5,519 nt of DNA from Flavobacteriales bacterium UBA1959. Lineage in GTDB: Bacteria > Bacteroidota > Bacteroidia > Flavobacteriales_D > Sanyastnellaceae. This document shows, piece after piece, positions 1-5,519 of the stretch. Below the pieces are notes generated by a model, which saw only the letters and a list, made by a program, of their open reading frames with translations, did not search any database and was not told the DNA's origin. The stretch's first letter is position 1. Every line of letters begins with the position of its first letter. Location of the stretch: NCBI GenBank assembly GCA_002336085.1, contig DDEH01000143.1, positions 1 to 5,519 of the forward strand. The letters run 5' to 3'. A program made the translations under genes and the position numbers.

Positions 1-1
1 T

Positions 2-1426
2 CGCAATCCTGAAAACATCGTCGGAGGAGCGCTTTGGAGCGAGCGTGTGATTGAGTTATCACCTACAGATAGTGGGAGCGCAAATATTGTTTGGGAGTGG
101 CGAGCTTGGGATCACCTCATCCAGGATTTTGATTCGACCAAGGCAAATTTCGGAGTGGTTTCAGAGCACCCTGAGCGCATCGACATCAACTACGGAAGCA
201 TTGGAAACATTGAAGAAGATTGGCTGCATGCCAATGGAATCGATTACAGTCCGCTAAAGAATCAAATCCTCTTAAGTGTACCAAACTATGATGAACTATG
301 GGTCATCGACCGCAATCAACCCGCGAACGGCCTGGTTTGGCGATGGGGCAATCCCGAAGCATATGGACAAGGTGATTCAGATGACCAAAAACTTTACTTC
401 CAACACAGCGGAACGTGGCTCGACGCACCCTACCTACAAAACAGTCCAGATTACGGAAAAATTGGTGTGTTCAACAACCGAAACCCAGGCACGACAGGAC
501 CCTACTCAAGTGTGCACATCATCGATCCGATTTGGCAGGAAGACGACAGCTCATATACGATGGATGCCAATGCTTTTTTGCCACTTGATTTTGACTGGAC
601 TTGGACGGCTCCCGTGCCTACGGACTTTTTCAGCAGTGGGCTATCAAACTTCGAAAGACTTGCAAACGGCAATAACCTCATCTTGAATGGGCGAAGAGGT
701 GAAATTCTGGAGCTAACAGCTGCTGGCGACACAGCTTGGCATTACCGTGTGCCTCTCCAAAATGGCGTTGCGGTGGATCAAGGAACAGAATTAGGGATAA
801 ACGCAAACATTCTTTTTAAAGCGCGCCGGTACCCTCTCCAATTCCCGGCATTTTCCAATGTAGAACTGAGTCCACTAGGCTTCTGGGAATTGAACCCACA
901 GCCAGTGCCCAGCTGCCTTCCTTGCGATCTGATTTTGGACCTTGACGTAGTGGACGGTGTGTATGCCATTGCCAATGCCTCTGGAGCAGTAGGACAGACC
1001 ACGATCGAATGGTCATTGGATGATGTTTCGCTGTGCACAGGGGATACCTTGTTCTTTTCTGACGAAGACAGCCCATGCCAGCCCAACCTTGATTTGTTGG
1101 TGACTGGTGATATTGTGACGGTCACGGCCATTGACGAGCAAGGCTGTGAAATCAGTTCAACATTCATTTGGAGTGATGTCAACGCCTTGAGTGAGGCGGA
1201 AACGAGTCTTCTTATCTATCCAAACCCGAGCACTGGCGACCTAACTTTGGTTGGCTTTGCACTAAAATCACGCATCAAAATTCGCGACGTAGCTGGAAAA
1301 ATTGTTTGGACACCCACTGTCCCAAATAGCAGTAACATGCTCATTTCCTTGGGCCACTTGCCTGCTGGATGGTATTTCGTTGAAACGGATGGCTTGCAGC
1401 TGCCCATCATTCTAATGCCGCATTAA
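2..1426 (+). CDS. Arylsulfotransferase-like secreted protein with T9SS sorting domain (5'-partial)
   Basis: The frame is open to the left edge, so the N-terminus and any signal peptide are missing; 474 residues are visible, and the GTG at 47 is internal. Numbering from that GTG, residues 1 to about 260 resemble the ASST (aryl-sulfate sulfotransferase) beta-propeller family: a WEWRAWDHL segment, then DWLHANGIDYSP, a LWVID strand, WRWGNP and QHSGTW. His23, His61 and His120 are candidate equivalents of the conserved ASST histidines. Residues about 290-375 form a Cys-containing linker with an Ig/PKD-like look (VTAIDEQGCEISS). Residues 388-459 are a type A T9SS C-terminal domain, with YPNPSTG at 391-397 and a closing LPAGWYFVET strand. 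It is therefore probably exported by type IX secretion and either surface-anchored or released. The family transfers sulfate between phenolic compounds, but many Bacteroidota members are uncharacterised, so the substrate and even the activity are inference. paaG follows 9 bases after the stop. Confidence 0.85.
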   Translation, partial: RNPENIVGGALWSERVIELSPTDSGSANIVWEWRAWDHLIQDFDSTKANFGVVSEHPERIDINYGSIGNIEEDWLHANGIDYSPLKNQILLSVPNYDELWVIDRNQPANGLVWRWGNPEAYGQGDSDDQKLYFQHSGTWLDAPYLQNSPDYGKIGVFNNRNPGTTGPYSSVHIIDPIWQEDDSSYTMDANAFLPLDFDWTWTAPVPTDFFSSGLSNFERLANGNNLILNGRRGEILELTAAGDTAWHYRVPLQNGVAVDQGTELGINANILFKARRYPLQFPAFSNVELSPLGFWELNPQPVPSCLPCDLILDLDVVDGVYAIANASGAVGQTTIEWSLDDVSLCTGDTLFFSDEDSPCQPNLDLLVTGDIVTVTAIDEQGCEISSTFIWSDVNALSEAETSLLIYPNPSTGDLTLVGFALKSRIKIRDVAGKIVWTPTVPNSSNMLISLGHLPAGWYFVETDGLQLPIILMPH

Positions 1427-1435
1427 ATTAGCACA

Positions 1436-2215
1436 ATGGACCAATCAATTGTGGTTTCCCTGGAGGACGGAGTTTGCACTATTGTCCTCAACCGACCAGA
1501 TGTATTTAATAGCTTCAACCAAGCCATGGGCAAGGCATTCCAAGAAGCCTTGGATGCATGTGCTGAGGATTCCGCAGTCCGGTGTGTAGTCATCACCGGA
1601 AATGGCCGCGCTTTTTGTGCCGGACAAGATCTGAAAGAGGTCACCGCTCCTAATGCACCCGATTTCACAGACATCGTCGAAAACACATACAACCAAAGCA
1701 TTCGACGCATACGAGGAATGGAAAAGCCAGTCATTGGAGCTATCAATGGCGTGGCAGCAGGTGCCGGTGCTAATATTGCCCTCGCTTGTGATTTAACCAT
1801 CGCCAAGGAATCCGTAAAGTTCATCCAAGCTTTTTCCAAAATTGGACTGATTCCAGATAGCGGAGGCACATGGATGCTGCCTCGACTTGTGGGCATGCAG
1901 CGCGCAACGGCTATGGCCTTTTTCGGCGAACCCGTGCTCGCCGCAGAAGCCGAAGCCATGGGCTTGATTTACAAATCGGTTGCTGATGAAGCCTTTGATG
2001 CAGAGGTCAAATTGGTTGCAGAGCGTCTGGCCAATATGCCCACATATGGGCTTGGACTGACCAAGAAAGCTTTTAACTTAGGCCTTGAAAGCGACTTGAC
2101 CTCCCACTTGACAACAGAACGAGATTTGCAAATGCTGGCCTCGCAGAGCGAGGACTATGCAGAAGGCGTCAGGGCCTTTCTCGAAAAGCGCAGCCCCACG
2201 TTCAAAGGAAAATAA
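1436..2215 (+). CDS. paaG: Enoyl-CoA isomerase of the crotonase family, PaaG-like
   Basis: This 259-residue protein has the length and fold signatures of the enoyl-CoA hydratase/isomerase (crotonase) family. CAGQDL at 61-66 and GVAAGAGAN at 105-113 form the CoA-binding oxyanion-hole region. FSKIGLIPDSGGTWMLPRLVG at 133-153 is characteristic of PaaG, 2-(1,2-epoxy-1,2-dihydrophenyl)acetyl-CoA isomerase, which converts ring-epoxide phenylacetyl-CoA to the oxepin form and can also shift enoyl-CoA double bonds. Asp141 matches the PaaG catalytic aspartate. The two glutamates that hydratases use align with Asn113 and Phe133, so hydration is unlikely. The start is the ATG at 1436, 9 bases after the preceding stop and without a clear Shine-Dalgarno sequence. 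No other paa genes are visible, so the role could be phenylacetate catabolism or general unsaturated fatty-acyl-CoA isomerisation. The family assignment is firm; the exact substrate is inferred. Confidence 0.92.
   Translation: MDQSIVVSLEDGVCTIVLNRPDVFNSFNQAMGKAFQEALDACAEDSAVRCVVITGNGRAFCAGQDLKEVTAPNAPDFTDIVENTYNQSIRRIRGMEKPVIGAINGVAAGAGANIALACDLTIAKESVKFIQAFSKIGLIPDSGGTWMLPRLVGMQRATAMAFFGEPVLAAEAEAMGLIYKSVADEAFDAEVKLVAERLANMPTYGLGLTKKAFNLGLESDLTSHLTTERDLQMLASQSEDYAEGVRAFLEKRSPTFKGK
2204..2209 (+). promoter_or_regulatory. Shine-Dalgarno-like site for the DUF551 gene
   Basis: AAAGGA lies 5 bases before the ATG at 2215, inside the last codons of the upstream isomerase gene. It stands out because the other starts in the window, apart from a weak purine run before pckA, have no such motif. 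It supports the 2215 start and re-initiation by ribosomes ending on the upstream gene. Confidence 0.5.
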
Positions 2216-2493
2216 TGGTAGACTCCTGGATCAATATAAACGATGAGCTTCCGCACGATGACCAACGGGTGTTGGCCTTCATTCCAGAGAATAAAATCTT
2301 TTTACCTGGAATGGACCTCAAATTCGAAATCCGCGAGGTCATCGTTCTGCGATTTTGCGCGAATCATTTCGCAGGAAATCCAGAAAAAGCGGCAAAGCAT
2401 GGCCTTCACTTCTGGGCCGGCGAAGGAAGCAGCAACCGTTACTTCAAGGAAGTGACCCACTGGTCTCCGATTCCAGCGCGGCCGCAGGAATAG
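2215..2493 (+). CDS. DUF551-like small protein
   Basis: This 92-residue soluble protein has no signal peptide or membrane segment. It shows the layout of DUF551 proteins: an N-terminal W-I-x(3)-D-E-L-P element (Trp5 to Pro13), a following hydrophobic strand RVLAFIP (18-24), a variable middle, and a C-terminal VTHWSPIP motif (80-87). The family has no established function; many members are small phage or accessory proteins, which makes this chromosomal location mildly unusual. The ATG overlaps the stop of the paaG-like gene by one base (TAATG), so the two are probably translationally coupled. Its stop is one base from the stop of the convergent rsmE gene. The family call rests on the N- and C-terminal motifs only, because the central region (about 25-75) shows nothing recognisable. 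Confidence 0.75.
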   Translation: MVDSWININDELPHDDQRVLAFIPENKIFLPGMDLKFEIREVIVLRFCANHFAGNPEKAAKHGLHFWAGEGSSNRYFKEVTHWSPIPARPQE

Positions 2494-2494
2494 G

Positions 2495-3196
2495 CTATAC
2501 TGGCTTCATTTGCGCCAAAGAAAACATTTGAATTGCTGCCAAACCGGCTGTCTCCGTTCGAAGACGTTGGTGACCTAGTGACACCTCCAACGCTCCCACT
2601 TCTTTGGCTGATTCGATCTCACTCGGCGTAAAATCACCTTCTGGACCAATGGCTATCCAGCTGCGCTCAGCGGGTCGAAGAGCTTCATAAAAATGTGTTT
2701 TCGGTCCCTCTTCACAATGGGCAATAAATCCCATCCCCTCCGGTTTCGATAAGAATTCCGTCCAGGACATCGCGGGACGTAAATCAGTCAACCAAAGTTG
2801 TTGGGACTGTTTTAGTGCCGAAACCAAAATTCGATTCCAGCGTTCCCTCTTCTCCTTGGACCGTTCGCTTCGGTGAGTCCAAACAGGCTGAATACAACTC
2901 ACCCCGTATTCCATGGCTTTTTCAAGCATCCATTCAAATCTATCCGAACTTTTCGTCGGAGCAATAACCAAGGTCAATTGAGGTGTCGGGGGGGCAGCTC
3001 GTTCTGTAAGAGTGGTTTCAAGAATGCATTTCCTCTTGTCCACTTGAGTGAGGATTCCATGATAACGGCCACCGCGGCCATCAATCAACTGAAATTCATC
3101 ACCTTCAGTCGCTCTGAGCACGCGCACCATGTGCTTTGACTCTTCTTGATCCAACTCATGAACGGGCAGAACTTCAGGCGCATAAAAAAATCGCAT
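2495..3196 (-). CDS. rsmE: 16S rRNA (uracil-1498-N3)-methyltransferase RsmE
   Basis: This 233-residue SPOUT-class methyltransferase uses S-adenosylmethionine to methylate N3 of U1498 in 16S rRNA of the small ribosomal subunit. The N-terminal part (about 1-70) is the PUA-like RNA-binding domain, with HMVRVLRATEGDEF near 22-35. The C-terminal part carries the knotted methyltransferase domain: EKAMEYGV at 92-99, then IGPEGDFTPSE at 183-193 and LGHQRLRTETAG at 207-218, the two hallmark cofactor-binding loops. Length matches the family. I chose the ATG at 3196 over the TTG at 3202 because MRFFYAPE is the expected RsmE start and the TTG sits inside a -7-like box. The gene follows pckA with 33 bases between them and converges on the DUF551 gene with a 1-base gap. 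Confidence 0.95.
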   Translation of the reverse strand: MRFFYAPEVLPVHELDQEESKHMVRVLRATEGDEFQLIDGRGGRYHGILTQVDKRKCILETTLTERAAPPTPQLTLVIAPTKSSDRFEWMLEKAMEYGVSCIQPVWTHRSERSKEKRERWNRILVSALKQSQQLWLTDLRPAMSWTEFLSKPEGMGFIAHCEEGPKTHFYEALRPAERSWIAIGPEGDFTPSEIESAKEVGALEVSLGHQRLRTETAGLAAIQMFSLAQMKPV

Positions 3197-3199
3197 GCC

Positions 3200-3207
3200 C
3201 AAATTTA
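3200..3207 (-). promoter_or_regulatory. Candidate Bacteroidota -7 promoter element for rsmE
   Basis: TAAATTTG is an exact match to the TAnnTTTG -7 consensus of Bacteroidota sigma factors. It ends 3 bases before the rsmE ATG, so a transcript would begin at or almost at the start codon and be effectively leaderless. I see no TTG-type -33 element at the usual distance upstream, which weakens the call. Confidence 0.4.
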
Positions 3208-3229
3208 CGGGATTGAGTGGATATCTGCG

Positions 3230-4849
3230 TTAGCTTTTTACCGGTGAGCCCTCTAACATAGCTGGGGTTGCTGCCGACTCAAACTTCGCGAAATTCTTAC
3301 AGAACAGGTCCGCTAATTTACCAGCAGCCTCAACATATTCCTCCTGATCTGTCCATGTCTTCGACGGAATCAGCAAGTCACTTGGCACACCCGGACATTC
3401 TGTTGGTGAATTGAGGCCAAAAACGTCATCTTTCTTATAGATAACATGATCCAACTCTCCATTCATGGCCGCTGCAATCATAGCTCGGGTATATTTCAAC
3501 TTCATCCGCTCGCCTTGACCATAACCTCCTCCGCTCCAACCCGTATTTACCAACCAAATCCGAACTCCGTGTTCCTCGAGTCGTTCACCGAGCATCTCTG
3601 CGTATTCTGTGGGAGGCAGAGGCATGAAAGGCGCTCCAAAGCACGCGCTAAATGTGGCTTGAGGCTCCGTAACACCTACTTCTGTCCCAGCCACTTTCGC
3701 TGTATAACCACAAAGAAAATGGTACATGGCTTGTCCGTTTTCCAAGCGGCTTATCGGGGGCATAACACCAAATGCATCACAAGTGAGGAAAAATACGTCT
3801 TTCGGATGGCCTCCTTGCCCCGATTTCATCGCACCAGGAATGTGATGCAGTGGATAAGACACTCGCGTATTTTGCGTCACCGTTGAGTCCGCATAATCAG
3901 GGGTCACACCATCTGTATTGAAACCGACGTTTTCGAGCATCGCACCAAAGCGAATAGCCTTATATATTTGAGGTTCCTTTGAAGCTTCCAAATCGATGGT
4001 TTTGGCATAACAACCTCCTTCCATATTGAAGATTCCCTTCGCTCCCCAACCATGCTCATCGTCACCAATTAATCGTCTATTCTCGTCGCTACTCAGGGTG
4101 GTTTTTCCCGTACCGGACAATCCAAAGAAGACGGCCACATCCCCCTGCTCATTTGCATTGGACGAACAATGCATAGGCATGACATCGTGCTTCGTGGGCA
4201 AAACGAAATTCATGACAGAGAACATTCCTTTTTTGATTTCTCCGGTGTAAGCCGATCCGGCAATCAGAATCAATTTCCGTGTAAAATCCACCGCCGTCAC
4301 ATTTCCTTGCCGGCATCCGTGAATTTCAGGGTCTGCTTCAAAAGATGGAGCACAAATCACCCCCCACTCAGGACTTGGTACAAGGATATCTTGCTCATCC
4401 AATCGAATGAACATATTGTGCACGAACAAATTGGCCCATGCCTTTTCAGTAATAACGCGTGCGCGAATTTGCGTTGTAGAATCTGCGCCAACCGCGGCAT
4501 CGCGAACAAATACGCTCTTATTCCTGAGGTGCATGACCATGTCATCATGCAATCGCTTAAAATGACTTGGGCCCAAGGGTTGGTTGATCTCACCCCAGTC
4601 TACGGTCCCTATTGTGGCCTCATCTTTCACTATGAATCGATCCTTGGGAGATCGACCTGTGAATTTACCAGTGGAGATTGCAAGTGCCCCAGAACTGGTC
4701 AGCACGCCTTCTCCTATAAGCAGGGTTTGTAAGATTAATTTGGCAGGTGGAAGGTTCCAGTAGGCCCGAGCCACTCCTTCCAAATTGAAAGCCTCTAAAG
4801 AAGCGTCAAATGGTGTGTTTCCTAAATGTTTCATCGGAGAATTGTTCAT
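3230..4849 (-). CDS. pckA: Phosphoenolpyruvate carboxykinase (ATP)
   Basis: This cytosolic enzyme converts oxaloacetate and ATP to phosphoenolpyruvate, ADP and CO2, the entry step of gluconeogenesis; in some bacteria it also runs in the anaplerotic direction. From the ATG at 4849 the protein has 539 residues, about the length of the E. coli enzyme. Visible landmarks are TGKFTGRSPKDRF (61-73; Arg66 binds oxaloacetate), the GEIKKGMF metal-site lysine (Lys207), MHCSSN (His227), the P-loop GLSGTGKTT (243-251), the metal-binding DDEHGWG (263-269), and NTRVSYP (Arg329). All key residues are intact, and the GLSGTGKT P-loop and length identify the ATP-dependent rather than the GTP-dependent family. 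A TTG six codons upstream (4867) is less likely because it falls within a -7-like box; the ATG at 4834 is also possible. A purine run (GAGAAG) lies 4 bases before the 4849 ATG. Confidence 0.97.
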   Translation of the reverse strand: MNNSPMKHLGNTPFDASLEAFNLEGVARAYWNLPPAKLILQTLLIGEGVLTSSGALAISTGKFTGRSPKDRFIVKDEATIGTVDWGEINQPLGPSHFKRLHDDMVMHLRNKSVFVRDAAVGADSTTQIRARVITEKAWANLFVHNMFIRLDEQDILVPSPEWGVICAPSFEADPEIHGCRQGNVTAVDFTRKLILIAGSAYTGEIKKGMFSVMNFVLPTKHDVMPMHCSSNANEQGDVAVFFGLSGTGKTTLSSDENRRLIGDDEHGWGAKGIFNMEGGCYAKTIDLEASKEPQIYKAIRFGAMLENVGFNTDGVTPDYADSTVTQNTRVSYPLHHIPGAMKSGQGGHPKDVFFLTCDAFGVMPPISRLENGQAMYHFLCGYTAKVAGTEVGVTEPQATFSACFGAPFMPLPPTEYAEMLGERLEEHGVRIWLVNTGWSGGGYGQGERMKLKYTRAMIAAAMNGELDHVIYKKDDVFGLNSPTECPGVPSDLLIPSKTWTDQEEYVEAAGKLADLFCKNFAKFESAATPAMLEGSPVKS

Positions 4850-4864
4850 TGCACTTCTCAATTT

Positions 4865-4872
4865 CAAAAGTA
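4865..4872 (-). promoter_or_regulatory. Candidate Bacteroidota -7 promoter element for pckA
   Basis: TACTTTTG matches TAnnTTTG exactly and ends 15 bases before the pckA ATG at 4849, predicting a leader of about 10 bases. It lies in the 24-base gap after the upstream DUF423 gene, so pckA could be transcribed independently of it. No convincing -33 TTG is visible. Confidence 0.42.
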
Positions 4873-4873
4873 A

Positions 4874-5281
4874 CTAGTTCTTGCCAGACATTGGCTTTTT
4901 TCGCCAGAGGAATTGGATTAAAAACCACAACCAACTGGCCATCATTAGAATACCTCCTAACGGCTGAGCAAATCTCAATTGACTTTGCCCAATCCCCTCT
5001 GGCGCAATGGATTCAATCAATAAAACACCACTGAAAAGCACCATCCCTAGCAAAAGAATTCTCTCGGGCCATGGAGCGCGGGTTGACGTGAACCAGAGAC
5101 TGCGCATGACTGCCATAACAAGCAGGCCGAGTCCCATTTCCCTCATGTATTCAACGGCGATGAACCAACGCACTTGTAGCTCTGAGTCAGTCAAAGTGTG
5201 CCGACCATATGCGGCCAATGCGATTGACGATCCGATAGCGATCACGCCGAATGCAACCCAAGTCTCATTTTCCTTGTTCAA
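4874..5281 (-). CDS. DUF423 family small integral membrane protein
   Basis: From a TTG at 5281 the protein has 135 residues and four predicted membrane helices, at about 8-25, 45-63, 74-90 and 106-125. It follows the DUF423 (YgdD-like) layout: a first helix ending in AAYGRHTL (23-30), VEYMREMGLGLL (43-54), LFSGVLLIES (82-91) and AQPLGGILMMASWLW (105-119). The C-terminus is basic (WRKKP) and probably cytoplasmic. The molecular function of the family is not established. The reading frame stays open upstream to a GTG at 5422, but the extra 47 residues look unlike the family. The TTG start gives MNKENETW directly before helix 1, as is usual for these proteins; a GTG at 5290 (138 residues) is about equally possible, and an ATG at 5374 (166 residues) is less likely. 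pckA follows after 24 bases. Confidence 0.8.
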   Translation of the reverse strand: MNKENETWVAFGVIAIGSSIALAAYGRHTLTDSELQVRWFIAVEYMREMGLGLLVMAVMRSLWFTSTRAPWPERILLLGMVLFSGVLLIESIAPEGIGQSQLRFAQPLGGILMMASWLWFLIQFLWRKKPMSGKN

Positions 5282-5294
5282 TATTAGCACATTG

Positions 5295-5302
5295 CAAACA
5301 TA
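5295..5302 (-). promoter_or_regulatory. Candidate Bacteroidota -7 promoter element for the DUF423 gene
   Basis: TATGTTTG matches TAnnTTTG exactly and lies 4 bases before the GTG at 5290 and 13 before the TTG at 5281. If it is used, the ATG at 5374 and the GTG at 5422 cannot be on the transcript. A CTTA about 17-18 bases upstream is at best a degenerate -33 element. Confidence 0.4.
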
Positions 5303-5480
5303 TCTTTCGGCCAATCTGTTAAGCCTGATATTTGCACCAAAGAAATCAACAAGCAAAGGCAATCTTGCCCACATGCAGATGATTTTTTGAGGCGCAATGC
5401 AAAAAGAAGAAGTGGCTGTCACTAATTGGACTTAATCGAAGTAATTATAAGCGTCACTTTAGGCGAGCAAAACAGCATCA
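5303..5480. other. Probable intergenic region upstream of the DUF423 gene
   Basis: Plus- and minus-strand frames here encode nothing family-like. The minus-strand extension of the DUF423 frame reaches 5422 but lacks recognisable motifs or hydrophobic segments. The part after about 5430 is AT-rich. I find no strong hairpin, repeat or further TAnnTTTG box. It probably holds promoter sequence for the DUF423 gene and possibly for a divergent gene on the right. Confidence 0.45.
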
Positions 5481-5519
5481 ATGGAGCACTTTTACACTTC
5501 CTTTTCTCTCTTTTTAGTT
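5481..5519 (+). CDS. Possible start of a divergent gene (3'-partial, 13 codons)
   Basis: An ATG at 5481 opens a frame that runs to the window edge without a stop. Its 13 residues (MEHFYTSFSLFLV) turn hydrophobic, as at the start of a membrane segment or signal peptide. There is no Shine-Dalgarno site or -7 box in front, and 13 open codons often occur by chance, so this is only a tentative call. Nothing can be said about the product. Confidence 0.2.
   Translation, partial: MEHFYTSFSLFLV

Noticed and set aside
778..1182. A 134-codon open frame on the minus strand opposite the ASST-like gene
   Set aside because: It is a shadow of the linker region, with no motif, promoter box or ribosome-binding site.
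1242..1249. A TAnnTTTG match on the plus strand inside the ASST-like gene
   Set aside because: It is almost 190 bases upstream of the next start, lies in coding sequence, and one such chance match is expected. The same applies to the minus-strand match at 2935-2942 inside rsmE.
1424..1431. TAAATTAG just before the paaG-like gene, considered as a -7 box
   Set aside because: It has one mismatch in the conserved TTTG part and overlaps the stop codon of the preceding gene; a shared transcript is the simpler reading.
1423..1959. A 178-codon open frame on the minus strand opposite the paaG-like gene
   Set aside because: It lies entirely antisense to a well-supported crotonase gene, and its Ser/Ala/Pro-rich product shows no domain or motif.
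4169..4732. A 187-codon open frame on the plus strand opposite pckA
   Set aside because: It is antisense to the highly conserved core of pckA, has a Cys/His-rich random-looking composition and no recognisable motif.
4872..4879. The 8-base palindrome AACTAGTT between the DUF423 gene and pckA, considered as an operator
   Set aside because: It overlaps the DUF423 stop codon, is very short, and has no second copy nearby; such palindromes are common by chance.
4883..4900. A small hairpin (GCCAG / TTGGC) followed by a T-run on the plus strand, resembling an intrinsic terminator
   Set aside because: The stem is only about 5 base pairs with a G-T pair, it encodes the C-terminus of the DUF423 protein on the other strand, and no plus-strand gene ends there. 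In the direction of the real genes the T-run is on the wrong side.

Overview
The window looks like chromosomal DNA from a Bacteroidota bacterium, most likely a flavobacterium-like lineage. Three things point there. A secreted protein ends in a type IX secretion (YPNP...TG) sorting domain. Start codons mostly lack Shine-Dalgarno sequences. Exact TAnnTTTG boxes, the Bacteroidota -7 promoter element, lie just upstream of all three minus-strand genes. Nothing mobile is visible: no transposase, tRNA, rRNA, CRISPR array or long repeat.

Left half, plus strand (1-2493): a tight three-gene run. It starts with the 3' part of an arylsulfotransferase-like secreted protein that enters from the left edge. 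Nine bases later comes a PaaG-type enoyl-CoA isomerase of the crotonase fold. That gene overlaps by one base (TAATG) a small DUF551-like protein, which has one of the few Shine-Dalgarno-like sites here.

Right half, minus strand (2495-5290): read in transcription order, a small four-helix DUF423 membrane protein, then ATP-dependent phosphoenolpyruvate carboxykinase (pckA), then the 16S rRNA m3U1498 methyltransferase (rsmE). The rsmE stop lies one base from the DUF551 stop, so the two gene runs meet tail to tail with no room for a separate terminator. Although the gaps between the minus-strand genes are only 24 to 33 bases, each gene has its own -7-like box. They may therefore be transcribed individually with very short or no leaders.

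Right end (about 5291-5519): a probable intergenic region upstream of the DUF423 gene. A short plus-strand reading frame starting at 5481 may be the beginning of a divergent gene.

Functionally the genes are unrelated housekeeping and metabolic functions: gluconeogenesis, ribosome modification, acyl-CoA metabolism and a secreted protein. I see no convincing new multi-gene system. The most useful observations are the promoter-box pattern with its effect on start-codon choice, the active-site evidence that the crotonase is an isomerase rather than a hydratase, and the coupling of a DUF551 gene to it.
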